DNA from: Candidatus Opimibacter skivensis
GTDB lineage: Bacteria; Bacteroidota; Bacteroidia; Chitinophagales; Saprospiraceae
NCBI GenBank assembly: GCA_016722045.1
Contig: JADKGY010000001.1
Span: 1,612,001-1,676,000 of the forward strand
Reading direction: 5' to 3'
Length of the DNA stretch: 64,000 nucleotides
This document shows positions 1-8,550 of this stretch, one piece after another. Every line of letters starts with the position of its first letter. Within the stretch, counting starts at the first letter, position 1. The notes below the pieces were generated by a model that saw only the letters and a program-made list of their open reading frames with translations, searched no databases and was not told the DNA's origin. The position numbers were made by a program, and so were the translations under genes.

Positions 1-535
1 CAATGGTTTTCCTTCTATCATGTTCTCGTAGTTGAGCATAGGTACTTTCCTGGACAGCCTTATCAAAGTTAAGATCGATATAGTCAAATCGGCGTTTCTT
101 ATTTATGTATGTATCGGTATGCCGCCGAATTGATTTGGCAATTTTTGCGTCGAAATTAGTTTCAATGTCGCGGATTTTACTTTGAATACTATTTTTTTGA
201 AAATAGCTGGTAATCCTTTCAACTAAATTTGTTGGTGCTGAAGAAAGCGTATCCAATTGTTGCTTCAATTGATCAAGCTCTGAAAGCAGATTATTTGTGA
301 ATTCACTTCGACATGTTTCGATAAAATCGTCAAGCAGTATCAATTCACCCTGAAGTTTTTCTTTTTCCTGCGTGATTAGAAGTGAACTGTTTGCAATGAT
401 GTGCTCTCGGCTAACGAAATAGTTTTTCTGAAAAGAGATTAATTCATTTATTGAATGAAAGTCTTTTATGTTATGATTATGAAGATGTGTCTTGATAGCC
501 GTCAGAGAGCCAACCTGATTATAGACTTTGCACAT
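1..535 (-). CDS. Hypothetical coiled-coil protein, C-terminus cut by window edge
   Basis: An open reading frame begins at an ATG at 535 and runs off the left edge without a stop, giving at least 178 residues. The visible part is charged and rich in Leu, Gln, Glu and Lys. Its middle, about residues 50-130, looks helical and coiled-coil-like (segments such as LITQEKEKLQGELILL and LSELDQLKQQLDTLSS). No catalytic motif or membrane segment is visible. It starts 6 bases after the stop of the 123-aa gene at 542-913, so the two are probably co-transcribed. I do not recognise the family; a long helical protein in a defence-type island could be a structural or sensor subunit, but that is only a guess from context. 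Confidence 0.6.
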   Translation of the reverse strand, partial: MCKVYNQVGSLTAIKTHLHNHNIKDFHSINELISFQKNYFVSREHIIANSSLLITQEKEKLQGELILLDDFIETCRSEFTNNLLSELDQLKQQLDTLSSAPTNLVERITSYFQKNSIQSKIRDIETNFDAKIAKSIRRHTDTYINKKRRFDYIDLNFDKAVQESTYAQLREHDRRKTI

Positions 536-541
536 ATTTGA

Positions 542-913
542 CTACTTAGTTGCTTTTTGCTGTCTGCTGACTTGTCCACATCTTAGGACGCCGATTTTAT
601 TAAATTCAATCGTGCTTGTAAATCTTTCATTCCAAATATAAAAGTTAGACTGATTAATGAGGGTTTCAATTTGAGATAATATCTGATTTTTATTTGTTGT
701 GAATGAATTCTTTCTTCCAATGGAAACATGTAAAATATCACTGTCAAAAAAGTTAACTATAATTTGATATACTTGTTCTTTGGCTGATAAGATATCACTC
801 TTAATCGCAGACCATTCACTATCAGGATACTTAGTTTGCTCCCATTCGATCTTGGATTGAAAGGTTTTACTCGAGATGAAAATTAATCTTGAATCCATAT
901 AATTTAATTCCAA
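542..913 (-). CDS. Hypothetical 123-aa protein
   Basis: A small soluble protein with no signal peptide or membrane segment. It has a mixed alpha/beta look, ending in strand-like segments (SNFYIWNERF, STIEFNKIGVLRCG) and a basic tail. An alternative start is Met6 of the frame. It lies immediately upstream of, and in tandem with, the coiled-coil gene that leaves the window, with a 6-base gap, so a two-gene operon is likely. Its upstream neighbour is the degenerate CoiA-like gene. Family not recognised; the size and all-in-one-domain look would fit an immunity or adaptor protein, but nothing in the sequence proves it. Confidence 0.55.
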   Translation of the reverse strand: MELNYMDSRLIFISSKTFQSKIEWEQTKYPDSEWSAIKSDILSAKEQVYQIIVNFFDSDILHVSIGRKNSFTTNKNQILSQIETLINQSNFYIWNERFTSTIEFNKIGVLRCGQVSRQQKATK

Positions 914-966
914 CTAATGAAGGCTATGGACAGTGGCGGCTCAATGCAGCAATCTTCCAGGTAGCC

Positions 967-1866
967 TTAATCTGTTTCAAGATAATAAACTGTAGGTAAA
1001 CGGTTATTGGCAACCAAGGCGGGTATACTTAATAAATAATCAGAATCTCCTTCCTCTTTTTCTATTTCCTCGGCCAAGGACCCACGGAGAACTTGTGCGC
1101 TTAATAAGAGCACTGTAATGAGCAATTGCCTGATCCAATTCTTGTTGTTGCTGCTCATATCTTATTGGGATATTGACCTCAATGAATTTTTGTACTCTTA
1201 ATGACCAATTGCCGTTTATTATAGCAGCTATGAATGCTTTCCTTGAAAACTTAAAAAGTATCGCGTAGCCCCCAACTCGTTTGTGAAGTAGACAATATAG
1301 ATTATGTCTTTCATCACTTGGGTTATCTATCGCTTCCATACCCTTGAAATCAAAAATTACCGGAACAGAACTAGTTAGCCAATTTGCTGGAAAAACTTCT
1401 CCAGGATACTCTACCAAATATTGTCCTTTTACATTAACCGTGCGAAAATGCTTACTACCTTTTAGAAAACGTGGATAGTCTCTTGATAAGCGAGTGCCAT
1501 CTACCACCCAAACCATATTTTTGTAAAACATCTCTCGTAATGTGCGTTCTTCTGGTTTAATATGTGAATGCTGAAACTCAATTACAAGATTACCAGTAGT
1601 ACATATATCAGCAATGTGTTTTTCCTTAGTTACCTGTCAACTAAAATAACCTCCTGCCAGTCATCACTGAAATTGCTTTTCCAAGATCGATGCCATTCAG
1701 TTTCTGGTTCCCACCAAGCGTCGCAAGTTCGGGTACCTTTATGCGCCCAATGGTTTATCCTATGTTCTCCACATTTTGGAATTAATTCTGACTCACAACT
1801 TGGACAAATTCCTTTAACGCCTTTTGCAGCTTCTGCTCTTATGCCATTAACTATTGCAAATCTCAT
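967..1866 (-). pseudogene. CoiA-like competence/nuclease family protein, two frameshifts
   Basis: Three reading-frame pieces rebuild one protein of about 300 residues. The first (1630-1866) starts MRFAIVNGIRAEAAKGVKG and carries a zinc-binding pattern, CPSCESELIPKCG followed by HRINHWAH, typical of the CoiA family N-terminus. It stops at LVDR; shifting one base near 1637 continues with KHIADICTTGNLVIEFQHS and then VWVVDGTRL, the nuclease-like core (E-x-Q-H) of CoiA-type proteins. A second shift near 1083 leads into a tail ending VYYLETD at 967. CoiA proteins are known from DNA uptake in Firmicutes; stand-alone relatives in other phyla are thought to be nucleases. It starts 10 bases after the secreted-protein gene. 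The breaks could be real decay or read errors, but a second, clearly eroded copy at 10.6-11.06 kb supports decay of this family here. Confidence 0.75.
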
Positions 1867-1875
1867 TGCTTATAA

Positions 1876-2274
1876 TTAATCAATAGGTATAATACCACGA
1901 TTTTGGGGGTCAATTGACCATTGAACTTGCCAAGTTCTACCATCAAGTTGATCAAGCAGTATGAATGTATAAATGTTTGTGGTTGGGTAAAGGAAAAATC
2001 TGTCGTTTACTTCCTTGTCAGATGTCACTAAAGTCTCTGAACTTAAAATTGTCACGAAGCGATTGTCCTCATTCAAGGAAAATTGAACTTGCCACATTCG
2101 ACCATTTCTGGTGTTTAATTTTATGAATGTCCACATGTTTTGAGTTGGGAAAAGTCGATAAGGAACCACATTAGTATTTTGATTTGTGGCAATATCATTT
2201 TGATTCTTGTCAGTTTGAGCAAATGAATGAACTGTTGTCAATGTATAAATAATGAATAGCAAAATCTTTATCAT
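1876..2274 (-). CDS. Secreted two-repeat protein, copy A
   Basis: A 132-aa protein with an N-terminal signal peptide (MIKILLFIIYTLTTVHSFAQ, cleavage probably after SFA). The mature part contains two imperfect repeats of about 45 residues, one around FPTQNMWTFIKLNTRNGRMW and one around YPTTNIYTFILLDQLDGRTW, each followed by a W/Q-V-Q-x-S strand. Small proteins with this tandem pattern occur in Bacteroidota, where I know of no assigned function; export to periplasm or surface is inferred from the signal. A near-duplicate lies at 5927-6323, and the bases just upstream of both starts are also alike, so the locus was duplicated together with its 5' flank. It lies directly upstream of the CoiA-like gene. 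Confidence 0.7.
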   Translation of the reverse strand: MIKILLFIIYTLTTVHSFAQTDKNQNDIATNQNTNVVPYRLFPTQNMWTFIKLNTRNGRMWQVQFSLNEDNRFVTILSSETLVTSDKEVNDRFFLYPTTNIYTFILLDQLDGRTWQVQWSIDPQNRGIIPID

Positions 2275-2349
2275 GACTTTTCGTTTAAAAGGTTTAACTT
2301 ACGCAGAGATATTTGTTTTTATTGTACATTATAGCTATTAAAAAATAAT

Positions 2350-2487
2350 ATGAGTGGTAACAATGGATTTGCAGAAACTGACGATACGTTTAAAGTAGCA
2401 AAACTTGTTATCAAAAAAATAAAGCAAGGAGAAATGTCTCCGGCTATTTTTGTAAAAGAATTGAGAAGATTAAAGGCAAGCGGTTGA
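2350..2487 (+). CDS. Possible 45-aa basic protein
   Basis: A short plus-strand frame starting ATGAGTGGTAACAATGG encodes 45 residues: an acidic start (FAETDDTF), then a basic amphipathic stretch with KLVIKKIKQGE, and the end KELRRLKASG. It occupies the gap between two minus-strand genes and is the only plus-strand candidate within the first 20 kb. There is no clear ribosome binding site, and the length is too short to exclude chance. If real it could be a small regulator; I do not recognise it. Confidence 0.3.
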   Translation: MSGNNGFAETDDTFKVAKLVIKKIKQGEMSPAIFVKELRRLKASG

Positions 2488-2538
2488 ATGGACATTTAGG
2501 TATAGTCGTAGTTCTAAATTTCATTAACAAATCATAAT

Positions 2539-4149
2539 CTATTGTGGAGTAAGATTTAATTCATTGTTGACCATTCTCAGAATTCCTAAATCCTTTTTAT
2601 ATGATCTATAATTCTTTCTCGTTAATTTAAGAATTGCTTGAGGGTTTTCCTCTTTTATTACATCAATTGTAGTATTCTCTTCATTCGGTTGCAAATACTC
2701 AACTGTCAATTCAGCAGCTACAAGATGACTTGCAAATTCTGTTTGTAAAAGAGGCGGTCCACCTTTATCGGTTCTATCATGAGATAACATCCAGTCAACC
2801 CAAATACTCGTAATCATAGCAGTTTTAAAATATGATAAAAGCACTTGCAGAAAATTCAAAGCACTTCCTCTGAACATAGGCAATGTTTCAAGCATTCCAA
2901 TACCAAATATTACAGCTCTTTTAATTGGTTTTTTTTGATTTTCTTCAACTTTTTCTTTTATTAGCGACATTATCATTTCAGGTGTTTTATAAGATTCTCG
3001 TGCATCAAAAAATACCATATTTTCAAAAAAGAATTTTTGAAATGTCTTTTTTCCCTTAAATAATTCATTAGTTTTCAAAGCAGCTTTATCTAGTCTACAA
3101 CTTACAAATAATGTTCTTTCGTTTATACTCTTTAAATCTCTCTCGTTATCCCAATTGCCAAATAAAAATTTTAAGCTTAAGTCTGTTTTATGATTACCCG
3201 GAGGACCTTTTAACAAAATAGTTTGTCCATAAGGTATTCCTTTTTGGCCATCTTCCCCAATGTGGGTGTCTAATGGTTCTAAATAAAATAATGCCCTATC
3301 AACATTCTCATCAACTTTCTCATCTTTAATTCTGCTTAATTCGTTGATTTGTGCGATAGATTGCAAAGAAGGATAAACAATGAATCCTGTGTTTTTACTA
3401 TCTGAGAAATTATTATTTTTTGAACTCTTTATGGTACACTCATGAGGACCTCGTATCGATGGTTGATTCCGTGTTTTCTTTATCTCAATTGTTGTCGTAT
3501 ATGCTCCACCCTGTAAGTTGTGAATCAAATCTGCTTTTTGAACTTGTAAATCAATAACAACATTTGTTAAATATTCATTTTGTGTTATTGAAATATCTTT
3601 ATCTTTCTCTCGTATTAAAAAAATGATAGATTTTGTATCTTTAAAATCATTTAACATAATACTGAAGGTTTCTCTATCTAATTGTGAAAGCTTTGAGTTT
3701 ACGCCAATACTGTCAATTACTATAATTCGATTATTGCAATTAACTAATCTTTTCGAATGTTCCTTGATCGAACTTAATTGAGATTGCAATTGATCTAAAG
3801 ATCTCGTCTCAATAATAATGAAATCATCCTCTAAATTGTCTTTTTTATTATTTATATCATACCATTGATACTCCGCAATTTTAATATTATCATCCCAACT
3901 GAAATTTTCTAACAACAATCTTATTTCTTTTGAGGTTTGATCAAAAATGTAGTATAAGCATTTAGATTTGTTGTTTAAAATTGCATTTTTTATCATCTCT
4001 ATTGCCAAAGTAGTTTTTCCAACTCCAGCAGACCCCTCAATTAATATAGTTGTACCTTCATCAGGGTCAACTCTAATTCCTCCTAAAGGACAAAATAAAT
4101 CTTCAAAATCTTTTTTTCCGGTTGTCAAATAAAATTCTTTATGGTTCAT
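2539..4149 (-). CDS. Tandem KaiC-like RecA-fold ATPase
   Basis: A 536-aa protein with two RecA/KaiC-type lobes. Lobe 1 has a Walker A motif at residues 39-47 (GSAGVGKTT), a Walker B at 141-147 (RIIVIDS) and the KaiC-style block KKTRNQ...RGPHECTI at about 225-240. Lobe 2 has a Walker A-like GPPGNHKT at 315-322, but its expected Walker B strand reads RAVIFGIGML (411-420), without the acidic residue, so this lobe may bind but not hydrolyse ATP. KaiC/RadA-type tandem ATPases form hexamers that remodel nucleic acid or signal. It follows the membrane-anchored gene at 4167-4721 after 17 bases and is clearly in one operon with it. The frame is intact, unlike many neighbours. A circadian role is unlikely without KaiA/KaiB; defence or regulation is inferred from context. 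Confidence 0.8.
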   Translation of the reverse strand: MNHKEFYLTTGKKDFEDLFCPLGGIRVDPDEGTTILIEGSAGVGKTTLAIEMIKNAILNNKSKCLYYIFDQTSKEIRLLLENFSWDDNIKIAEYQWYDINNKKDNLEDDFIIIETRSLDQLQSQLSSIKEHSKRLVNCNNRIIVIDSIGVNSKLSQLDRETFSIMLNDFKDTKSIIFLIREKDKDISITQNEYLTNVVIDLQVQKADLIHNLQGGAYTTTIEIKKTRNQPSIRGPHECTIKSSKNNNFSDSKNTGFIVYPSLQSIAQINELSRIKDEKVDENVDRALFYLEPLDTHIGEDGQKGIPYGQTILLKGPPGNHKTDLSLKFLFGNWDNERDLKSINERTLFVSCRLDKAALKTNELFKGKKTFQKFFFENMVFFDARESYKTPEMIMSLIKEKVEENQKKPIKRAVIFGIGMLETLPMFRGSALNFLQVLLSYFKTAMITSIWVDWMLSHDRTDKGGPPLLQTEFASHLVAAELTVEYLQPNEENTTIDVIKEENPQAILKLTRKNYRSYKKDLGILRMVNNELNLTPQ

Positions 4150-4166
4150 GATTTTGGATTTTTTAT

Positions 4167-4721
4167 CTACAGATGGTTAATATATTTACCAGTAATACTA
4201 GGATATTTAGCTTTTCTAAAATCGGAATAGCTAATTTTCCAATTGATCTCAAACTTTGGAAAGGCATTTTTTATTAAGATAGGTACTTTTCTTTCATGTT
4301 CAAATGATATTATTTCATTAACGTCCGAAGTTATTTCCCATTTGGTTGAAGTTTGGGCCTCGTCGGGTAATATATCTCCACCATCTACTAACAATTCAAT
4401 TTGCAATTTCCAATGAACAATATCAGATCGTCCTCTATTTGCAAGAATTAATGAAACATAACAAGGGTTTTGTTCAATTAAATATTGATTACCATTAAGC
4501 AAATTTTTCCAACGATTGTACAGATTCATTGATTCAATTTTTAAATCCGATGCTTCATGGGTGTTATATAAATCAATGAAAGAAAGTAAAATTGCTCCAA
4601 ATTGCAAATCGTTTTGCATTTTAATTTCCCTAAATGTTTTATATGTAAAAAATACGTAAAAGAGCCAAAAGGCAGGTCGATAAAAAGTTAGAGTTTCTAT
4701 ATCTATAAATTCCTTGATCAT
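4167..4721 (-). CDS. Membrane-anchored protein paired with KaiC-like ATPase
   Basis: A 184-aa protein. An aromatic hydrophobic segment near the N-terminus (about residues 12-28, FYRPAFWLFYVFFTYKTF) looks like a single membrane anchor. The rest is soluble: a helical region (residues 35-85), then an apparently beta-rich region that includes YVSLILANRGRSDIVHWKLQ and the end PKFEINWKISYSDF. No catalytic motif is visible and the family is not recognised. It is the first gene of a two-gene unit with the tandem ATPase at 2539-4149 (17-base gap). A membrane partner encoded next to a nucleotide-driven ATPase is a layout seen in several anti-phage systems, but here the role is inference. An intact frame supports that the pair is functional. 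Confidence 0.6.
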   Translation of the reverse strand: MIKEFIDIETLTFYRPAFWLFYVFFTYKTFREIKMQNDLQFGAILLSFIDLYNTHEASDLKIESMNLYNRWKNLLNGNQYLIEQNPCYVSLILANRGRSDIVHWKLQIELLVDGGDILPDEAQTSTKWEITSDVNEIISFEHERKVPILIKNAFPKFEINWKISYSDFRKAKYPSITGKYINHL

Positions 4722-4789
4722 GATTTAGTGTATTTATATAGTTCTCTTTGCATTTGCCTATCAGAAAAGGCTTTAGGTATTGACAGTTC

Positions 4790-4880
4790 CATGTGCATAT
4801 CTTCCTGGTAGTCGAATTCTCATTCAAGATAATAAATTGTCGATAATAGGCTATCTGTTATTTTCATGAGAGAGCTTGGG
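4790..4880 (-). repeat. Fragment resembling the CoiA-like gene 3' end
   Basis: Read on the minus strand, this stretch encodes a tail like LLSTIYYLE followed soon after the stop by a D-Y-Q-E-D string, matching the end (PTVYYLETD, then GYLED) of the CoiA-like gene at 967-1866 and its downstream bases. The rest of 4730-4930 holds no gene that I can support. It is one of about five such remnants, all in the same orientation. Confidence 0.4.
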
Positions 4881-4933
4881 CGATTTATTACACTTACCGG
4901 GGAGTAATTTATGTTAGCAGTTGGTTATACTTT

Positions 4934-5810
4934 TCATCTGAGAATAGGATTTCGCATTGATGTCTTCCCGTACGACGGTTTACCAGTTTTGTGACAATAT
5001 GCTTCGGGATAATCCATATTTTTATATTCTGCCCAGCTTTTATAGGCATTGTAGCTAAAGGGCCTTTCAGGATTAAAAGGAATTTTTTCACCTGTTCTGA
5101 TACAATAGCCATATGTGATGTTTTCTACTTCAGCTCTTGTGGGCATTATGGAAGGTTTTGAACCCAATTCCAACTCGCCTGGAAAATCTTTAAGTTTTTT
5201 CGGTAAAGCTCTTTTCGTTGATTCAGTTTCAACATAACCACCGGGGTACCATAAAATTTCTCAGTGATATCATAAAGAATATCTGATTTGATATAATTCT
5301 TACCCAGCAGTGCACTTAAAAGTTTTTTCTCATACACGGGTCGTTTTATAAAAACCGCTTCATAGTTGTTTGCCATGTGCATGCACATATTCCATGCCTC
5401 ATCGTTAGCGGAATTTCTAAAGTTGCTTTTGAAATCTGTTTCTGAGTAAATCCCAAATTCAATGTTGTGCTTGAATGAATAGTCGTAAAGGTTGATTGAT
5501 GTTATAACACCTTTCCTTTCGTTGCTATAATATTTTGCATGCAGATTGGGAACATATACGACAGTTACATTTAGGAACTTCTTGAAGTAGTCAAAGTCAT
5601 CACTACTTAAGCTTCGGCTAACTCTCTCTCGTTTTTTCCAAATACTATAATCAAATGAACTTTAGGATCGTATACGTGCTTATCAAACAACTTTTTGAAA
5701 TAGTCGTCCAACCTGATAAATGGAGAAACGATAAACAGCGTTTCCTCTGCTTCCCAAATAATGTCATAAATTACCTTTTCAAGGTCTTGACCTGTTATGA
5801 ACTTTGTCAT
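4934..5810 (-). pseudogene. Phospholipase D-family protein (single HKD), two frameshifts
   Basis: Three frames rebuild a protein of about 290 residues. It starts MTKFITGQDLEKVIYDIIWE and has the PLD-like strand TLFIVSPFIRLDDYFKKLF. A shift at the CT-repeat 5622-5630 restores the HKD-like motif in PNLHAKYY followed by the strand VITSINLYDYSF, and a second shift near 5250 restores WYPGGYVETES and a C-terminal zinc-like region with YCIRTGEK and CHKTGK. One HKD per chain suggests a homodimeric nuclease-type PLD, as in the NucA/BfiI group, rather than a lipid hydrolase. The C-terminal Cys/His part may bind DNA. Both breaks are one-base events at simple repeats, so sequencing error is plausible. 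It stands alone between two repeated secreted-protein/CoiA remnants. Confidence 0.75.
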
Positions 5811-5926
5811 TTAGCGTTCTGTTGGTTAATGATAAACTCATTGGTCTCAACTCGTTTGAGACAAACCTGGAGAATCGAATTGTATTTGTGGTCCTTAATA
5901 TCTATCAATCAATTATCGGTAATCCT

Positions 5927-6323
5927 TTATTCTATAGGTACGATAATTCGTTCTTTGGCATCAAATCCCCATTGAACTTGCCATATTTTTCCATCAAATT
6001 GGTCAAGAAGTAAAAATGTATATATGTTTTGCGTAGAGTATAAAGTAAACCTATCATTTACTTCCTTGTCCAAAGTCACTAAATCTTTAAAATTTAAATC
6101 ATCGATAATGCGATGGCCATCATTACCAAATTGGACTAACCACATTCTTCCATTTCTGGTATTCAATTTAATAAAAAATATGTAAGTTTTGAGTCGAGAA
6201 AAGTCGATATGGGACAACATTAGTATTTTGTTGTGTGGCGATATCAATTTGATTACTGTCAGTTTGAGCAAATGAATCAAATGCCATCGAACTCAATATT
6301 ATAAATAGAATATTCTTTATCAT
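5927..6323 (-). pseudogene. Secreted two-repeat protein, copy B (frameshifted)
   Basis: A near-copy of the gene at 1876-2274. From the ATG at 6323 the signal peptide MIKNILFIILSSMAFDSFAQ and the start of repeat 1 (VVPYRLFSTQN) are read, then the frame breaks near 6180; the other frame continues FFIKLNTRNGRMW and the complete second repeat (YSTQNIYTFLLLDQFDGKIW) to the stop at 5927. Against copy A the break corresponds to loss of two bases where copy A has the Met codon of TQNMW. The two copies diverge at many positions, so the duplication is not recent. Export to the periplasm or surface would be expected if intact; function unknown. Confidence 0.65.
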
Positions 6324-6381
6324 GACTTTTTTAATATAAAAGGTTTTACCTATGCGTTAGGAATCAGAATTCAAGTTTTGT

Positions 6382-8225
6382 TTAATCTTTTTTTTTGAAA
6401 TACGATTCAGTTGCCTTATCAGTAAAGTAAACATAACAGCCTTTCATGCCTCTCGTCATCAGAATCCTATAAATATTTCTCACCATTCTACAAAGTTTTT
6501 CAGGATCACTTTTCATTCCTGATTTTCCCTTTACATCTTTATACGCATTCCAATCAGTAAAGTATTCATCAAATTCAATGTCATATTTTAAATCATCTCC
6601 TACTATGATACCCACATAATCAAATTCAAGCCCTTGTGAGGTATGCACACATCCAATTTGATTAATTCCACGCTGGTTTATAGCCCAAGTTGTACCCACC
6701 TTTCTTGAATTCCAGGGCATGGCGAACTTGAATTCTGGAACTACGACATCATTTATTTGTGAATCAGAATTACCATCCCCTTCAGCTGACCAGTTCCATG
6801 CATAACCTGCAAGCATCCTGGCATTATGACCTTCTGATGATCTTTGAATGATTAAACTTCTTAATTGAACAGGGTCAGAAACAATTTTAAACTCGAATTC
6901 CTTCTTATCCCACCCATCAAAATTCGCAGTATCCTTTATTCTCAATACATCGTTTATCCAATTTACATATCCATCAGCACCAGCGCATCTAAATTGGGTG
7001 GTTAACTCCATCTCAATGACTTCAGCTTTATGTAATTTCGCAATTCTTGTTATTTCTTCAATTGAACCTATGTCTTCCGGTCTAATTAACTGATCTTCAT
7101 CAATGAACAGAATACTGACTCTTGCAGCATTAATGATATCATCAATTTGATTATCACCCTTATACATAAAAGCACTTCCATTTTTAAGCCTATGTGCTTC
7201 ATCAGCAACTATAACGTCAAAAACATTGCTCTTTGCACCATAATATTTACCTGAACCAGAAATTAATAATTTAGCCCTCATTGAATCTTCGCCCCTTGTA
7301 AGTTTATCCAACATCACTTCTCGGAAAGATGCATTAGGAGCTACAAACACTACGTTCTTTTTCCCTTTCAAAAGTTCACCTAACAAACTCATTGAGATCA
7401 CCGACTTACCGGTTCCAGGGCCACCTTTTATTATCAAAACTGTTTTTTTAGTGGCCGATTTACCAATATCTAAAGCTATTTCAAAAGCTACTTTTTGTTC
7501 TTCTAGTAAATGGAATTCCTTATTACCCCTGAATAGTCCGACTACATGATCAATTAACTTCTTGCTAGGCTTTATATTTCCGGACTCAATTTCATAAAGT
7601 ATCTCTTTTCCATTGCCGTAACCAACGTGGTGTTTGATGAATAATTCAAGTTTCTCGTAATCATCCTTAAAATAAATAGGAGAGTCCTTTAAAACCTCTT
7701 CATAAACCGAATCCAATAATGGTTCAGGTTGTTTCTGTTTATAGTTATGTAAATATGCACATGAAAAAGGTGTTAAAGTATGATTGTAAACATTTTCATT
7801 ATAATCTGATAAAAACATTTTATAAGAAGATGCCTGATAAGAAGGGTGTGTTGACGGGTTACCAGAATAATATTTAGTCAATACCAAATCTTTCTTTGAA
7901 GTACTTTGGGCTTCTTTCCATTGCTTTAATTCGATAATAATGAAATTTTTCTTTCCCAGTGAATCTCGTCCTGATACAATAAAATCAATGCGCAAAGAGG
8001 TTGAAGGAAGACAAAATTCTATCATTACACCACAATCTTCAGCGATTTTCGACTTTCGAATTACAGTGCCCATAAATCCCATGGAATTTATCCACGAATC
8101 ATCCTCCTTTTCAGCAAACTTGGTTTTTCCACTTTTCTCAAAATAGGCTTCTTTTATTTTATCAGAAATGCTATTTGATTCAACATCTATTAAAATCCTT
8201 TAGAAGTATTTAAATAAACTATCAT
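6382..8225 (-). CDS. DUF2075/Schlafen-type helicase with N-terminal nuclease-like region
   Basis: The uninterrupted part (6382-8082) encodes 566 residues, but the conserved family start lies upstream: ATG at 8225 gives MIVYLNTSKG, joined by a missing T in the run at 8192-8195 to DVESNSISDKIKEAYFEKSG. The N-terminal third has a PD-(D/E)xK-like core (RIDFIVSG...FIIIELKQW). The helicase part has Walker A GGPGTGKS, Walker B VIVADEAHRL, motif III-like ILFIDEDQLI, LTTQFRC, and HTSQGLEFDYVGIIVG near the C-terminus (superfamily 1). This family is known as DUF2075, related to the Schlafen group 3 helicase domain, and is common in defence islands. It starts 14 bases after the MazG-like gene stop, in the same operon. 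Substrate (DNA or RNA) cannot be told from sequence. Confidence 0.8.
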
Positions 8226-8238
8226 AACTGATCATATT

Positions 8239-8550
8239 TTAAGGCTTTACCTTTTGCTTTTCTACGGAATATTTTTTTGCATTCTGTTCAATTTTAGCCA
8301 TAACTATTTCCTTTACATCAAAACCATATTTTTCAGATAATAAAAATGCGAATGCGAACACATCAGCCAATTCTTCTTTGACCTTTTCTATATTTGCTTC
8401 CTCACTATTTTTCCACAAGAAAAGTTCAAGCAATTCACCCGCTTCAACATTGATGGCTAATGCAAGATCCTTTGGATTATGAAATTGTGCCCAGTCCCGT
8501 TCATCTCTAAATTGGATCAGTGCTGTTGTTATTTCTTCGATGTCAGTCAT
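8239..8550 (-). CDS. MazG-like nucleotide pyrophosphohydrolase
   Basis: A 103-aa all-helical protein of the MazG/dUTPase-like superfamily. The metal-binding motifs EAGELLELF (about residues 36-44) and EELADVFAF (about 60-68) are present, as in the single-domain dCTP/NTP pyrophosphatase type (COG1694-like). It would hydrolyse an NTP or dNTP to the monophosphate plus pyrophosphate; the substrate cannot be read from sequence. It overlaps the preceding 104-aa gene by 4 bases (ATGA), showing translational coupling, and the helicase gene follows closely. MazG-like enzymes serve in nucleotide clean-up, and some are found in anti-phage nucleotide-depletion systems. Confidence 0.85.
   Translation of the reverse strand: MTDIEEITTALIQFRDERDWAQFHNPKDLALAINVEAGELLELFLWKNSEEANIEKVKEELADVFAFAFLLSEKYGFDVKEIVMAKIEQNAKKYSVEKQKVKP

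Noticed and set aside
2539..4149. Circadian clock KaiC
   Set aside because: No KaiA or KaiB, second Walker B missing, and partner is a membrane protein of unknown type.
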